DNA of 64,000 nt, taken from Eudorina sp. 2006-703-Eu-15 (Eukaryota; Chlorophyta; Chlorophyceae; Chlamydomonadales; Volvocaceae). A program made the position numbers and the translations under genes. The notes below the pieces were generated by a model that saw only the letters and a list, made by a program, of their open reading frames with translations, made no database searches and had not been told where the DNA came from. The DNA lies in NCBI GenBank assembly GCA_003117195.1, contig BDSI01000002.1, positions 1,265,328 through 1,329,327 on the forward strand. Reading direction: 5' to 3'. Of this stretch, positions 1 to 10,000 are shown piece after piece (position 1 is the stretch's first letter; every line of letters begins with the position of its first letter).

Positions 1-2
1 CG

Positions 3-587
3 GCCCTCAAGGCGGAAGCCGGTGCCTCCGAGCAGGCCATGGGGCCTCCCGGCGTGAAGGCCGAGGTCAAAGCAGAGCCGGGGCCAGCCACTGGCCCGGC
101 CGCGCCCAGCGACGCTGCACCCCCGACTGGTCAGGTTTCGGGTAGCCCGGAGTCGCTGCCTGCGGCCCGGAGTACCGCCGAGGGGCCGGCCTCATCGTCG
201 GGAGCACCGGCGAAGGGCCAAGCAGCTGGGCCGGGGGCAGAGGTACTGACAATACGCGCAGGTCGGGAGGCGAACGCTGCGGCTGCGGCGGAGCGTTCGG
301 CCATCAAGGCTGAGGGGTTGGGAGATGGGGCCACGGGTCCCGTGGCGGTCGGCGGAAGGCCGGCATTAGGGGCGAATGATGGCGCAGCGAGACAGGGGGC
401 TGGCGCAGGCGACCGCAATGGTACGGCAGGCCCGGGTATGGATGAGGCGATGTTGGACGAGGCGGCGACAGAGGAGGGTGCCGGCGGCGGCACGCCCGGA
501 GGAGTTGGCGCGGAGATGGAGGCAGTGGAGGGCGGCGCGGGCGGGGGGACGAACGAGTTTGAGCTCGACTTTGAGGACGACCTGTAA
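3..587 (+). CDS. 3' end of an unidentified Ala/Gly/Pro-rich protein with an acidic tail (partial)
   Basis: The reading frame is open from the left edge and stops with TAA at 585-587, so only the C-terminal ~194 residues are present and the start lies outside the window. The segment is low complexity (Ala, Gly, Pro, Glu). It ends in a short acidic/hydrophobic tail, FELDFEDDL, of the kind seen at the C-termini of some transcription-related proteins; that resemblance is only suggestive. Four tetrapeptides fit the SUMO-acceptor consensus (hydrophobic-K-x-E): LKAE, VKAE twice and IKAE. No catalytic domain is visible, and I do not recognise the protein. Overlapping frames on the other strand are shadows of this GC-rich coding sequence. 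Confidence 0.6.
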   Translation, partial: ALKAEAGASEQAMGPPGVKAEVKAEPGPATGPAAPSDAAPPTGQVSGSPESLPAARSTAEGPASSSGAPAKGQAAGPGAEVLTIRAGREANAAAAAERSAIKAEGLGDGATGPVAVGGRPALGANDGAARQGAGAGDRNGTAGPGMDEAMLDEAATEEGAGGGTPGGVGAEMEAVEGGAGGGTNEFELDFEDDL

Positions 588-2468
588 CCCGCGAAACCCA
601 CTGGTGAAAGGGCGCGCGCGAATGTGAGTGCTGCAGCTTTGTGCAGCTTTTGCGTTCAGGTTAGGTGCGCGCGGCGGGCTGGCCGAATGGCCAACCTTGA
701 CAAAGCCGATTGTTCTACGGGTGGGAGGTTGAGATTCGGCTTCCACAATGGAGCAACCAAGTGCCAATCCCAGCGCACCTGCCAAGCTACGCCAGGAGCA
801 CGAGCACAAGCAGGCACTGCAATACAATATACAGGACCAGCTGCGATGTGGGAGAGTTGGCGCCACTTTCGAATGCGACAGAGCACGGCAGGTGCTAACA
901 GTGTTCGCGCGAGTCAGGTGGTGTTTAAGGAACGACATGTCGTGACCATGGGTCGGCGCTCGACGGATGCGGCAGCGTGGGTCCAAGGACTCAGGGCCAG
1001 GCTCAGGTTGCGGAGCAAGACGCGCTGAATAAGGCGCCAGGCTCTGCCACCACCGGGTTACGTTGAGGCCCCGAACGTTGTATAGAGACCTGAACTAATG
1101 AATTTGGTTGTACACAGGCAGCGGAGCGTTATGACTTACGCGGGCATACGATGGAATCTTACGGCCATGAATGGCCGCAAGCCGTGTTAGGTTGATGTAT
1201 GTGTTCACTTGCGCTGCGCATCATATGCGGGTCGAGGGTGCGTCAAACGGTTGCGTTGCGAGGGGCCATGAAGTGCTGCTCTCTTGCGTGGCAGGAGGCG
1301 GCTTCAGTAATGGCGGAACATTAGCACCTTCCGTACAGTACAACTGGCGGTGCCGTATTTGAGCCGGACAAGGAAGGAACACCACCAGACGAGCACAAGT
1401 GCAAAGCACCGTCACAACGGGTGCGCGCCGAAGAAGTGACCGCATCTGGGATGTTGACCGTCGGCACCATCATTACAACGTAAGATTGCAACGGCAACAG
1501 TGGACCGAAATGCGCGTGCCAGCTCCTTGTCTCAGGAGTCCTGCGGCAATAGCCTGCAGACTGGCGTCACCGCGTCTAGAATCGTTGTCAGTTGGGAGGA
1601 CTCCGTGCAAGCAGGCAACATCTCGCCCAGGGCCCTCTCAAGACGGTACGGCCATAGAATACCCTTGCCGTCGTCATGCCGTCTCAGCACAGCGCCACCA
1701 TCTTGACGACGTGATTCAGCATTGCAGCTACCATACACCCGAAAGCGCTGCGCAGGAACACTCAAGCGAAGACGTAGAGAGGCTCTCGATTCTATTCGGT
1801 CGCACAAATAGCCGACCCCTGGACGAAACCCACAGCATGGAACTTGTGCACGAACAATGTCAGTCTCTCAGTTAGCGTGACAGCAATCGGCACTCGACCA
1901 CAACGAAAACGAAAAACGCAACCAAACTTCGCGACGAGGAAACCGTCTTCAGCTGCACTAAATGAATTGTTGCTTATCCCACACCTTTCCGTACATGCAG
2001 CCATCCGCAAGACCCCCTGAGAGGACGCTTGCCACCCAAAGTGGACACAAGTGCGTGCACCTGCGTCAGTCCCCCAACTGTACTCCACTATCTTATGACG
2101 GCCCGCCTGTACGCACGAGCACACAGCGCTGCAGCATGCGGCTGTGTGAAGTACTATATGCCGGAAAGCCGCCAGATGCAGGGGGCGCATCATGCAGTAC
2201 ACGTTCCCCAAACATCCACGGTAATGCAACTTCATAGTCAGGCCATGCGTCGAAATTGCTTGCTGTACACTGACGCAAGTCTATTGGTCGTGAGTCAAGC
2301 TACCCAGTCTCCCCCCCCGGCGCAGCCTCGGCTACACCTGTCCCAATGATACACAGCACGTAGTGATGCGATCGACATACAGTCCCAGGCTACTTGCATC
2401 CCATAGGAATGTACTTGTGGCAGCGCGATGTCGCACACCTGCGCATATCCCTCGAGTACGAACTGCTG
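588..2468. other. Convergent intergenic region / 3' UTRs
   Basis: This stretch lies between the stop of the left-edge gene (+) and the stop of alpha-SNAP (-), so it should contain both 3' UTRs. Open frames here are short and overlap one another, and none shows recognisable protein or splice structure. I saw no clear plus-strand TGTAA signal for the left-edge gene beyond its stop codon. A minus-strand TGTAA sits at 1473-1477. Confidence 0.5.
1473..1477 (-). terminator. Candidate poly(A) signal for alpha-SNAP
   Basis: TGTAA on the minus strand, the usual volvocine poly(A) signal, about 1 kb downstream of the alpha-SNAP stop. That distance implies a long 3' UTR, so this is tentative. Confidence 0.3.
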
Positions 2469-3383
2469 TTACCGCAAATCGTCTTCGTCTTCCTCCTCTC
2501 CCTCTGCCTCATCCGCCGCCCCCACCCCCAGCTGCTCCTCCTCAATCTTCTTCTTGGCCTGCCGCAGAATCTTCACCTTCCACGGGTCCAGCCGCGTGAT
2601 GGCGTCGTACTCCGCGAGCAGCGTCGCGAACTTGGACTCGTCCAGCTCTCGCCGCGCCTCAACGAGCCCCTCCAACAGGGTGGCCTCCCGAGACCCCTCA
2701 AACTGCAGATCTATGCTGCGGTATTTGTCAAGCTTCTTCTCTATGTCGTCCGGCTTCAGATAGCACAACGCGCAGATACCAGCCTGCAGCAGGTAACCGC
2801 GAGCGCTGTACTTGAGGAGATTGTTCTCCACTGCACGCCGCGCTGCGTCCTCGAAAATCTCTACAGCCTTTGAGTAGCGACCCATCTCCGCAGAGAACTC
2901 GGCAATCTTGAGCTTGCACTTCGTGGCTTCTGATGTGGAATTCTCCATCTCAAACAGGTCAGCTGCTTGTGAATAGTAGGTGATAGCCTCTTCCTTCTGT
3001 CCCGCCTTCTCGTTCTGCTCAGCGATCTCCTTCAGCTGCCGCGCGGCCATATTCAGCCGTCCCATATCGGTGTAGAGGCTGACAGCCTGCCGTAATAATC
3101 CCTGTGAGCGAGTGGGATCTTGCTTGGACACAGCCTTGGCCGCCTCGACGAACGCAGTGGCAGCCTCGTGCTTGCTGTCCATTTTGAGGTAGCAGCCGGC
3201 AAGCTTCTCATACATCTCTGAAGACTCATTCCACATCTTAGCAAGTTTATAGTTGTTGGCCGCCTTCTCAAGCAGCTCTGCGGCCTCCTCATGCTTGTTT
3301 CCGAAGAAGCCCCCAAGCAAACTCTTCAGCTTCTTGTCTGCCTGCTTACGATATTCCTCTGCTTTGCCAGCATAGTCGGCCAT
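2469..3383 (-). CDS. Alpha-SNAP (soluble NSF attachment protein), intronless
   Basis: A single uninterrupted ORF of 304 aa, about the usual length for alpha-SNAP. It starts MADYAGKAEEYRKQADKKL and ends in an acidic tail (EEEDEDDLR). The TPR-like helical-repeat layout is intact: an N-terminal helix, a FFGNKHEEAAELLEKAANNY segment, repeated A-x-x-F-x-E-A-A blocks, and the conserved C-terminal region around LDPWKVKILRQAKKKIEEE. In the family, alpha-SNAP recruits the NSF ATPase to cis-SNARE complexes and drives their disassembly after membrane fusion in the cytosol. The start is the ATG at 3381-3383; a GTG five codons upstream is not needed. It is divergent from the HECT ligase gene, 635 bp away. 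The complete lack of introns stands out, since every other multi-domain gene here is split. Confidence 0.95.
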   Translation of the reverse strand: MADYAGKAEEYRKQADKKLKSLLGGFFGNKHEEAAELLEKAANNYKLAKMWNESSEMYEKLAGCYLKMDSKHEAATAFVEAAKAVSKQDPTRSQGLLRQAVSLYTDMGRLNMAARQLKEIAEQNEKAGQKEEAITYYSQAADLFEMENSTSEATKCKLKIAEFSAEMGRYSKAVEIFEDAARRAVENNLLKYSARGYLLQAGICALCYLKPDDIEKKLDKYRSIDLQFEGSREATLLEGLVEARRELDESKFATLLAEYDAITRLDPWKVKILRQAKKKIEEEQLGVGAADEAEGEEEDEDDLR

Positions 3384-4018
3384 TTCAGCACACAGCACTT
3401 TGGGCAGCTAGCGGCTTCGTATCTGAAAGTCAATCAAGATGTATGACTCGCCTCAAAACGAGATATACCGGAGTAGAGATACATAAAGTCGTGCATGCAT
3501 CACTTGGTCTACGGCAGAATCATAGCTGCATACAGCAGGCTGCGGATTCTCCCATAGGCCGCGTGACGCGACCATGAACGGTAAGCCGTACATATAATGT
3601 TTGAACCACCTCATGAGAGTCACAGTCCACCGTTACTCTCGTCTATACAGTTCGCTTTGCCATCGCCATTACAAACTTCAGCAGACCGAGGTTTGCAGGC
3701 GTGGTGCACGCGAAGCAGCCCCGAAGTAACTCAGCTGTCGGGTCGGCTCCCAACGGAAAACAACTCCAAGCCCGGTTTTGTTCTTTTCTCTGCCAAGCTA
3801 GCCATAAGTTTAAGTCATATGGTTTTGATAGGTGCAAGCTTACCTGGTGGAGCGTAAGCGTACCGATACACGGACTGGATGACACGGCCTGGCCCCAGAG
3901 AAGACCTCAGCCTGTCATCTATGCACAACCAACCGTCTATTGCCGTCTCATTTCGGGTGCGGACGGCGCGTCAGGAGGTGGGGCGTAAGCGACTTGTAAA
4001 ACCGCCGAACGGAGCTGT
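3384..4018. promoter_or_regulatory. Shared divergent promoter region, alpha-SNAP / HECT ligase
   Basis: A 635-bp gap between two divergently transcribed start codons, which should hold both promoters and 5' UTRs. I did not find a convincing TATA box or other named element. Short open frames here have no domain or splice support. Confidence 0.4.
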
Positions 4019-7000
4019 ATGATAGACGCGCGAGCCCCCGACGGCTCGATGGCGGCTTCAGCGAGAGCATTGGCAATTAGGGTTTACAGAGCTTATGCCT
4101 CGCAGGGTGATGGAAGCGGTTCCAAGCCTGAGGACGTAAAACGCGCAGTGTCGTCCAACACTCCTCTGCTCGTCACCAAGATGCTGAACAACCTATGCAT
4201 TTGGGGTAAATATGTTTGGGACGATACGCAAAATGGACGTCAATGAATATGTAAACAACTGCGCTTTTTCCGTATCAACTGACGAAAACGCCCTAGCTGC
4301 TTCGCGGCCCGTCCAAGTCCCCACGCCACTCGCGATCAACTCCAACCTCTCCAACGTCAACACCATCACCCCGCAGGTGAACCTGCCTGTGATCTGGCTG
4401 CAGCGCCCACTGAAGATAAGGTCGCCGCCGTCCCCGCACCTCCACAACCCCCTAAAGCATCATCCCAAGCTCCGGACAATTCTGCTTGCGTCACATTGCC
4501 TTCCCAGCCGACCGAAGTTTGCTGGACCGCGATGAGCATCGGCGACGGGCACGTGGCGGCCATCACAGCCCGCGGCGAGCTCTTCACCTGGGGCCGGAAC
4601 ACCCGCGGACAGTGCGGCCACGACCGCCCCTCACCCCCGGCTCCCGACAGCAGCGACGACGAAAGCCTCCCGACACGTCCCCAGCCAGTCCAATTCCACG
4701 TGCCCCTGACACAGCTCCCCCACCCGAGAGCTGTTCAGGTGCAGGTGCGCCAGGTGACATGCGGAGGCTCCCACACGCTTGCAATCACTACGGCGGGCGT
4801 GTTCTCATGGGGCTGCAACGCGCTGGGGCAGTGCGGCCTGGGTGACGGCGCGCCCGACGCGGTGTCGCGGCCGACGCCCGTGGCGGGGCTGCGCAGCCTG
4901 CAGGTGCACCAGCTGGCAGCGGGGTTGGCACATTCCATGGCTCTGACGTCCTCCTCACAGGTGCTGTCCTGGGGTGACGGAGCGTCAGGTCAGCTGGGCC
5001 TCAGCGACCGGCAGCCGCGGCGCGCGCCTGAGTTCGTGGAGGCTCTGTGGGCGCTGCCCGTCGTTCAGATCGCTGCAGGGGACGCGCATTCGGCCGCCGT
5101 CACCAGCAGCGGACACGCATTTGCGTGGGGCTGCAACTACTTTGGGCAGCTGGGGCTGTTGCCGGAGCCGTGGCAGCAGGAGTCCGGCCGGGCAGGGCCG
5201 CCCGTCGCGGCGGTGCAGGTTGGGAGCGAGGCGCCGGCGGGGCTGAAGCAGGCGAATTCAGACCGTGAACAAGGCCAGGGATCGGCCCGCCTCGAGAAGG
5301 CGGCGGCGGCAGTAGAAGCACGGGCGTACGCCGCGGGCGCGGATGTGGAGCGGAATCGCTGCTCGGGCCCGACAGCAGGACATCCGGGACGCGGCGATGT
5401 GGGTCCACCGGCAGCGGTTGACGTGGGTCCTGTGCCTCCTGGGCGGCGGCAGGCGGAGCAACGACAACGGCAGGCGACGGACGGGTGGGACCAAGGCTCG
5501 CCTAGGACGCCGTGTGGCGGTGTCCGCGGCATCCGGGACCGGCTCTGTGGCGGCCCCCAGTCCCTGAATTCGCCTCGTACACCGACGACGCCAGGCTCCG
5601 CACGGCGAGCGGCTCTCAGGTGAGTGAGGCATGAGACCTGTCTGCGTGTGCGGCTTTGCGCACCCAAGCGCAGGGCCGAGTCCCATTCTGGTTCAGCGGT
5701 GTCACAGGAGCTATAGCAGCTCGTCGCGTGGACGGGCGTCCCGCATGCTGCTCCGCTGGTGCCTCAACCGCGCTTATGTCTCTGTAACGCACCCCCAGGC
5801 GCAACGGCGCTCCTGGACGCACCAACCCACAGTGGCTGCTGGCGATGGTCGAGATGGGCATTCCCGCCAGGCACGCCCGGGTATGTGCAACCGATACTCA
5901 AATGCCAGGGAAGGCATCCAGGCCTACACAGCCGCACGATTGCCGCCGCACCCGCTTCAGCATCTTCGATCTGCGCGAGCAATGCATGTGGCCCAACTGC
6001 GACGGCTTTGGGTTGCTTGGTAATGCTTGGCGTTACATGGCCGTCTGAGTTGCCGCCTACGCGCCATCTCGTTGTTGCGCCATCTCTTTTGGCAGATCGC
6101 GCTGGAGGAGACGGGTAACGCGGGTGTGGAAGGTGAGTGGAGAAGTTCCTGCTGGGTGAACGGGGCAGGGTCTTCAATGCCGTGCCAAGGGTTCGCTCGC
6201 AGCCATCGCACGGCTTCTGTAACCGCGGCCATGCGACAGCTGAGGTCCCTGGGCCCAGACACCTTGCCCGGCAACTTCATGGCCGGGTCAAAGCAGCACA
6301 AGAACCCCCGTGACCCTTGTCGCCATGCTGGGCGCCATGAGCCATCCAGTCGCGGTCCTGCCGTGCGATTTGGAGGTGACATCCAACGACCGGCTTGGAT
6401 CATGGGTCCTCCCAGTCGTGGGCAAACGGACCATGACCCCATGCGCAATGCCCCACATCATTTTGCCATATGCGCGCAGTCGCCACGGAGTGGCTGTTTG
6501 CCGCCGATCGCTCTGCGCTCCTGGATGACCCGTCCGATGGAGAAGAGGAAGAGGCGGCGACGTCGGCGGGCCCGCCTGCATGTGGATCGGGTGGGCCGCA
6601 ACCTTCAGCAACTGGAATTGAAACCGCGTCACGTCCGAGCGCTGGCAGCAGCGGCCGCGGACAGGGCAGCGCCGGCGGGGCGAGCTCGTGCGGCACGAGT
6701 GAGGGTCAGGGCGCCTGCTACGGCAGCCCAGCCGGCGGCGATCTCGTCGGGGTCAGCAGCGCCGGTTGCGGATGGTGGGATGACTTAGTGGTTCCGCAGC
6801 CGCGTCGCGTTCCGTTGCGGGTGAGGCGGGTGGGAGCTGCGCTTACGGATTCAGGGCGCAGAGGTCTGGGTCCGTGTGTCGTCCAGGCGGGGATGATGAC
6901 CCGAGAAGGCGGAGGATCAGGTTGTGTTGTCGTCGTGTGTCCGGCCCTTGTGCGTGGCAGGCGCTTCCACAGGATCATCGTGTTCCGCCTCCCTGAATTG

Positions 7001-10000
7001 CCGGATCGTACCCGTAAGCGTGCCTGCTGTCTTCAGTCTTTGCTGGATGGGCTCACCGCCTCGCCGTGGTGCTGCTCAGGACCGTCACCATCGCGGCCGC
7101 TACCTTTCGCCGTTGATGTCGCCGTCGGCCGTCGCTGTTCCACCCTTACCACTGACCGTTGCATCTCCTGACCTGCACACCCTCGTCGCAGGATGTGAGG
7201 TTCCTGGCGGCCGGCGCGCGTCACACAGTGGCCGTCACCGACCACGGGATTTTCGCCTGGGGTGAAGGCACGGCTGGGGCGCTGGGGCTGGGCGACGTGG
7301 AGAGTCGCGACCTACCCTGCCGAGTGGAGGCCTTCTTGGCCACCACGGCGGACGCAGCAGGCACATCGGCCCCGCCGTCGCCGGCTCTGAACCCGTTGAG
7401 TGCTGCTGCATCGGCAACCCAACAGTACGCTCGGTCGAGGCTAGGCTTTGCCGCAGGCGGCCTTGCTGACAGGCGCAGCGGTGGCGGAGGCTGTGGCGGC
7501 GCGGGCTCCAAGCTGCCGGCGGCGGCGTCGATCCAGCGGGTGTCGTGCGGCGCCCAGCACACCCTGTTTCTGGCGCAGGACGGTTCCATATTCTGGTGCG
7601 GCACAATGCCGTACAGCGCTGGTATCGACACATTGGTCGCAGTCCCGGCGCGGCCGTCGCTACCATCGCAGGCAGCCTGGCCAGTGCAGGAGGGCAGGCA
7701 GCAGTGGGACACGTCTAGCGGCGAGGATGGGGCAGCAGGCGGCGGCGGTGCTGTCGCTACCGCGGAAGATGTTGTAGTGGCTTCGACTGGCAGCCGATTG
7801 GCATTTTCTGCGATACCGCGTCGCTTGGAGCTGGTTCTGAAGCCGAATGCGCCGGGGTTACCGGGTACTGTCCGCGTGAGCGAGGCAGCGGTCGACACGG
7901 CGGCTGTGGCGGCGGCGCCCGCAGGCCCCGTGGTATACGACATCGTCGCACGCGGCGCCGCCAGTGCCGTTCTCATGTGCGCGCCCCGCGAGTTCCCGCA
8001 GGTTCGTTGCCCTGGTGGAAGGCGGTCATCGTCAAACCCCAGCTTGCATGCTCAGCCGTTCCAATTCTAACGCCTCGTCTTTCCGCCAGAGCGAACCCTC
8101 GCTATGACCTCCATCTCGCAAACTCTCGCGCTCTGACGGCAATGCAGGTGCTGGACGGGGCCGGTGGACTGCTCTTACTAGACAAGCTGCGGGCCGCCAT
8201 CACCTCCGCGGCCCGCGCGAGGTCCTGCGGCGATCTGGCGCGCCTGTCAGCCAGCCTCAAGGCGGTTGCTGCAGGTAATTGTGCCATAGGTGTGCGCATG
8301 TGCCTGCCCGGCGCCTGTATGGGTGAGAGGAGGCAGGCGTGAAGGCATCAACTGAACGATGCGTTCAGTTGGCCCAAAGCAGCGAAGGTTTTCCTGCCCT
8401 CCGAAGGTGCAAGTGTTGGGTGGGAGGGTGCAAGGAAGGATAGCGTTTCGACGGCTCTCCTTTAGGTTTAGGTCAGCAGCCCTTGGCCAGTGCAGGCCCC
8501 GTCAGATATATAGTACATGCACTTTTTCGGATTGGTTTCCTCGCTCAACGCAGACGCAGGGCCCTCCCCAATCACCGTCCGAATCAACCTGATTATACCC
8601 CTGGGTTTCCGTGCGCGGCACCCTAATGCGCAATCACGCATCCGGCAACGACAGGAATAAAGGCGGTCCTGAGCAGTCCCGCCGCCATCAGCGCCGCCTT
8701 CGGGCGCCGCAGCGGTATGGGGCTGGACGGACAGTTGCTGGAGGACGTGCTCACATCCGTACGACAGCTGTTTGGGAGCAGGTGGGCGAGCAGGGGTCTG
8801 CATTCCGAGGCAGTGGCGCTGAGGGCCAGGTGCACACTTGAGGGGTGAAATACAGAAACGCGGGCAGCCCCGATGACTAGCATTACTTTGTGACAGATCA
8901 GGGTTTTAAGATGGTTTTGTCTTTAATTATGTTGGCGCGAGACACCGGCCGCGCTGTAGGATAGGAATGGAAGCAGATAGGATCGGAACGCCTCAGAATA
9001 TAAAGGGACGACTCGTTGCTTGACTCAATGAATCATTGAGGTGCTCGGCCTCGACGCAGGGCGGCCGACACCGCCGGCACCGGCGGCGACTCGGCGGGCA
9101 GGGACGGCATGGCGGGCGCCGTAACGGACCTGCACCGCTTCAGTGTGGTGGCGGCGCTGCAGTCCGCCGCGGCAACCCTGGTGGACGACCTGGCGGCCCA
9201 CGCGCCCCTTCTGGGCACTCCGGAACGGGCGCAGGTACGAGCAGGGGCGCGTGTCCTGACGGCCCGCCGCTGCATAGCCATCCGTATCACCCAACCTCTG
9301 CACGCGTCCATCTGCCACAACCCAAGTTGTTTGCTCACCCGTGTTGTCCTGGCGGATGTCCCTCGTGCCGCAACCTGCATGCCCCGTGTTGAACTGACCT
9401 CAGGTGCTGCTGGCGGCGCTGCAGCACCCGTTGCTGTCGGAGCCGCAGTGCGCCAAGCAGCTGCTGCCCAAGCTGGCGGCCACCGTCATGGCAGCGCCGC
9501 CGGTCGTGCGGACCTGGCTGGTGCGCTGGTGGGCCGAATACCCCGGTGAGCCACGGCGGGTAGGGCGACTGAATTCGCGGAGTGAGGCGGGTGCAGCGCA
9601 TGTGGGAAGGGCGAAACATGCGCGGTTTGAATGTCAAACCGCCATATGGCCCGGGCGATGGCGCAGCCGATCCCAGCCTCAGATCCTGATGGGAGGTCTT
9701 CTTCCTAGAGCATCCATCCAGACCATGCCAGATTGTGTCAAGCGAAAAGGCCCTTCGGCCGCAGCGAGACCGACATACCTTTAATTGGTTGGGCAGGTGG
9801 TGGCGGCCACAGCGGCTGCTGCAGTTGTTGCAGGCGCAGACTGGTTCTGGCGCCACCGAACGTGATTCACCGCAACGCCCATGTCTCCCCTGAGCAATGC
9901 CGCCAGCGCGCCTCCTTTCCTCGTCGACGCGCTCCCTCCGCCGTGTTGCACTCTCGAGTGCCCCAGGTCCACTGCTGGAGAGCCGCGTGGTGGCGCCCCT

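Noticed and set aside
5340..5619. Apparent frame changes in HECT exon 2 (stretches such as EFASYTDDARLRTASG in another frame)
   Set aside because: The RCC1 frame stays open from 4377 to 5619, and its phase-2 donor fits the UBA exon exactly, so no frameshift or extra intron is needed.
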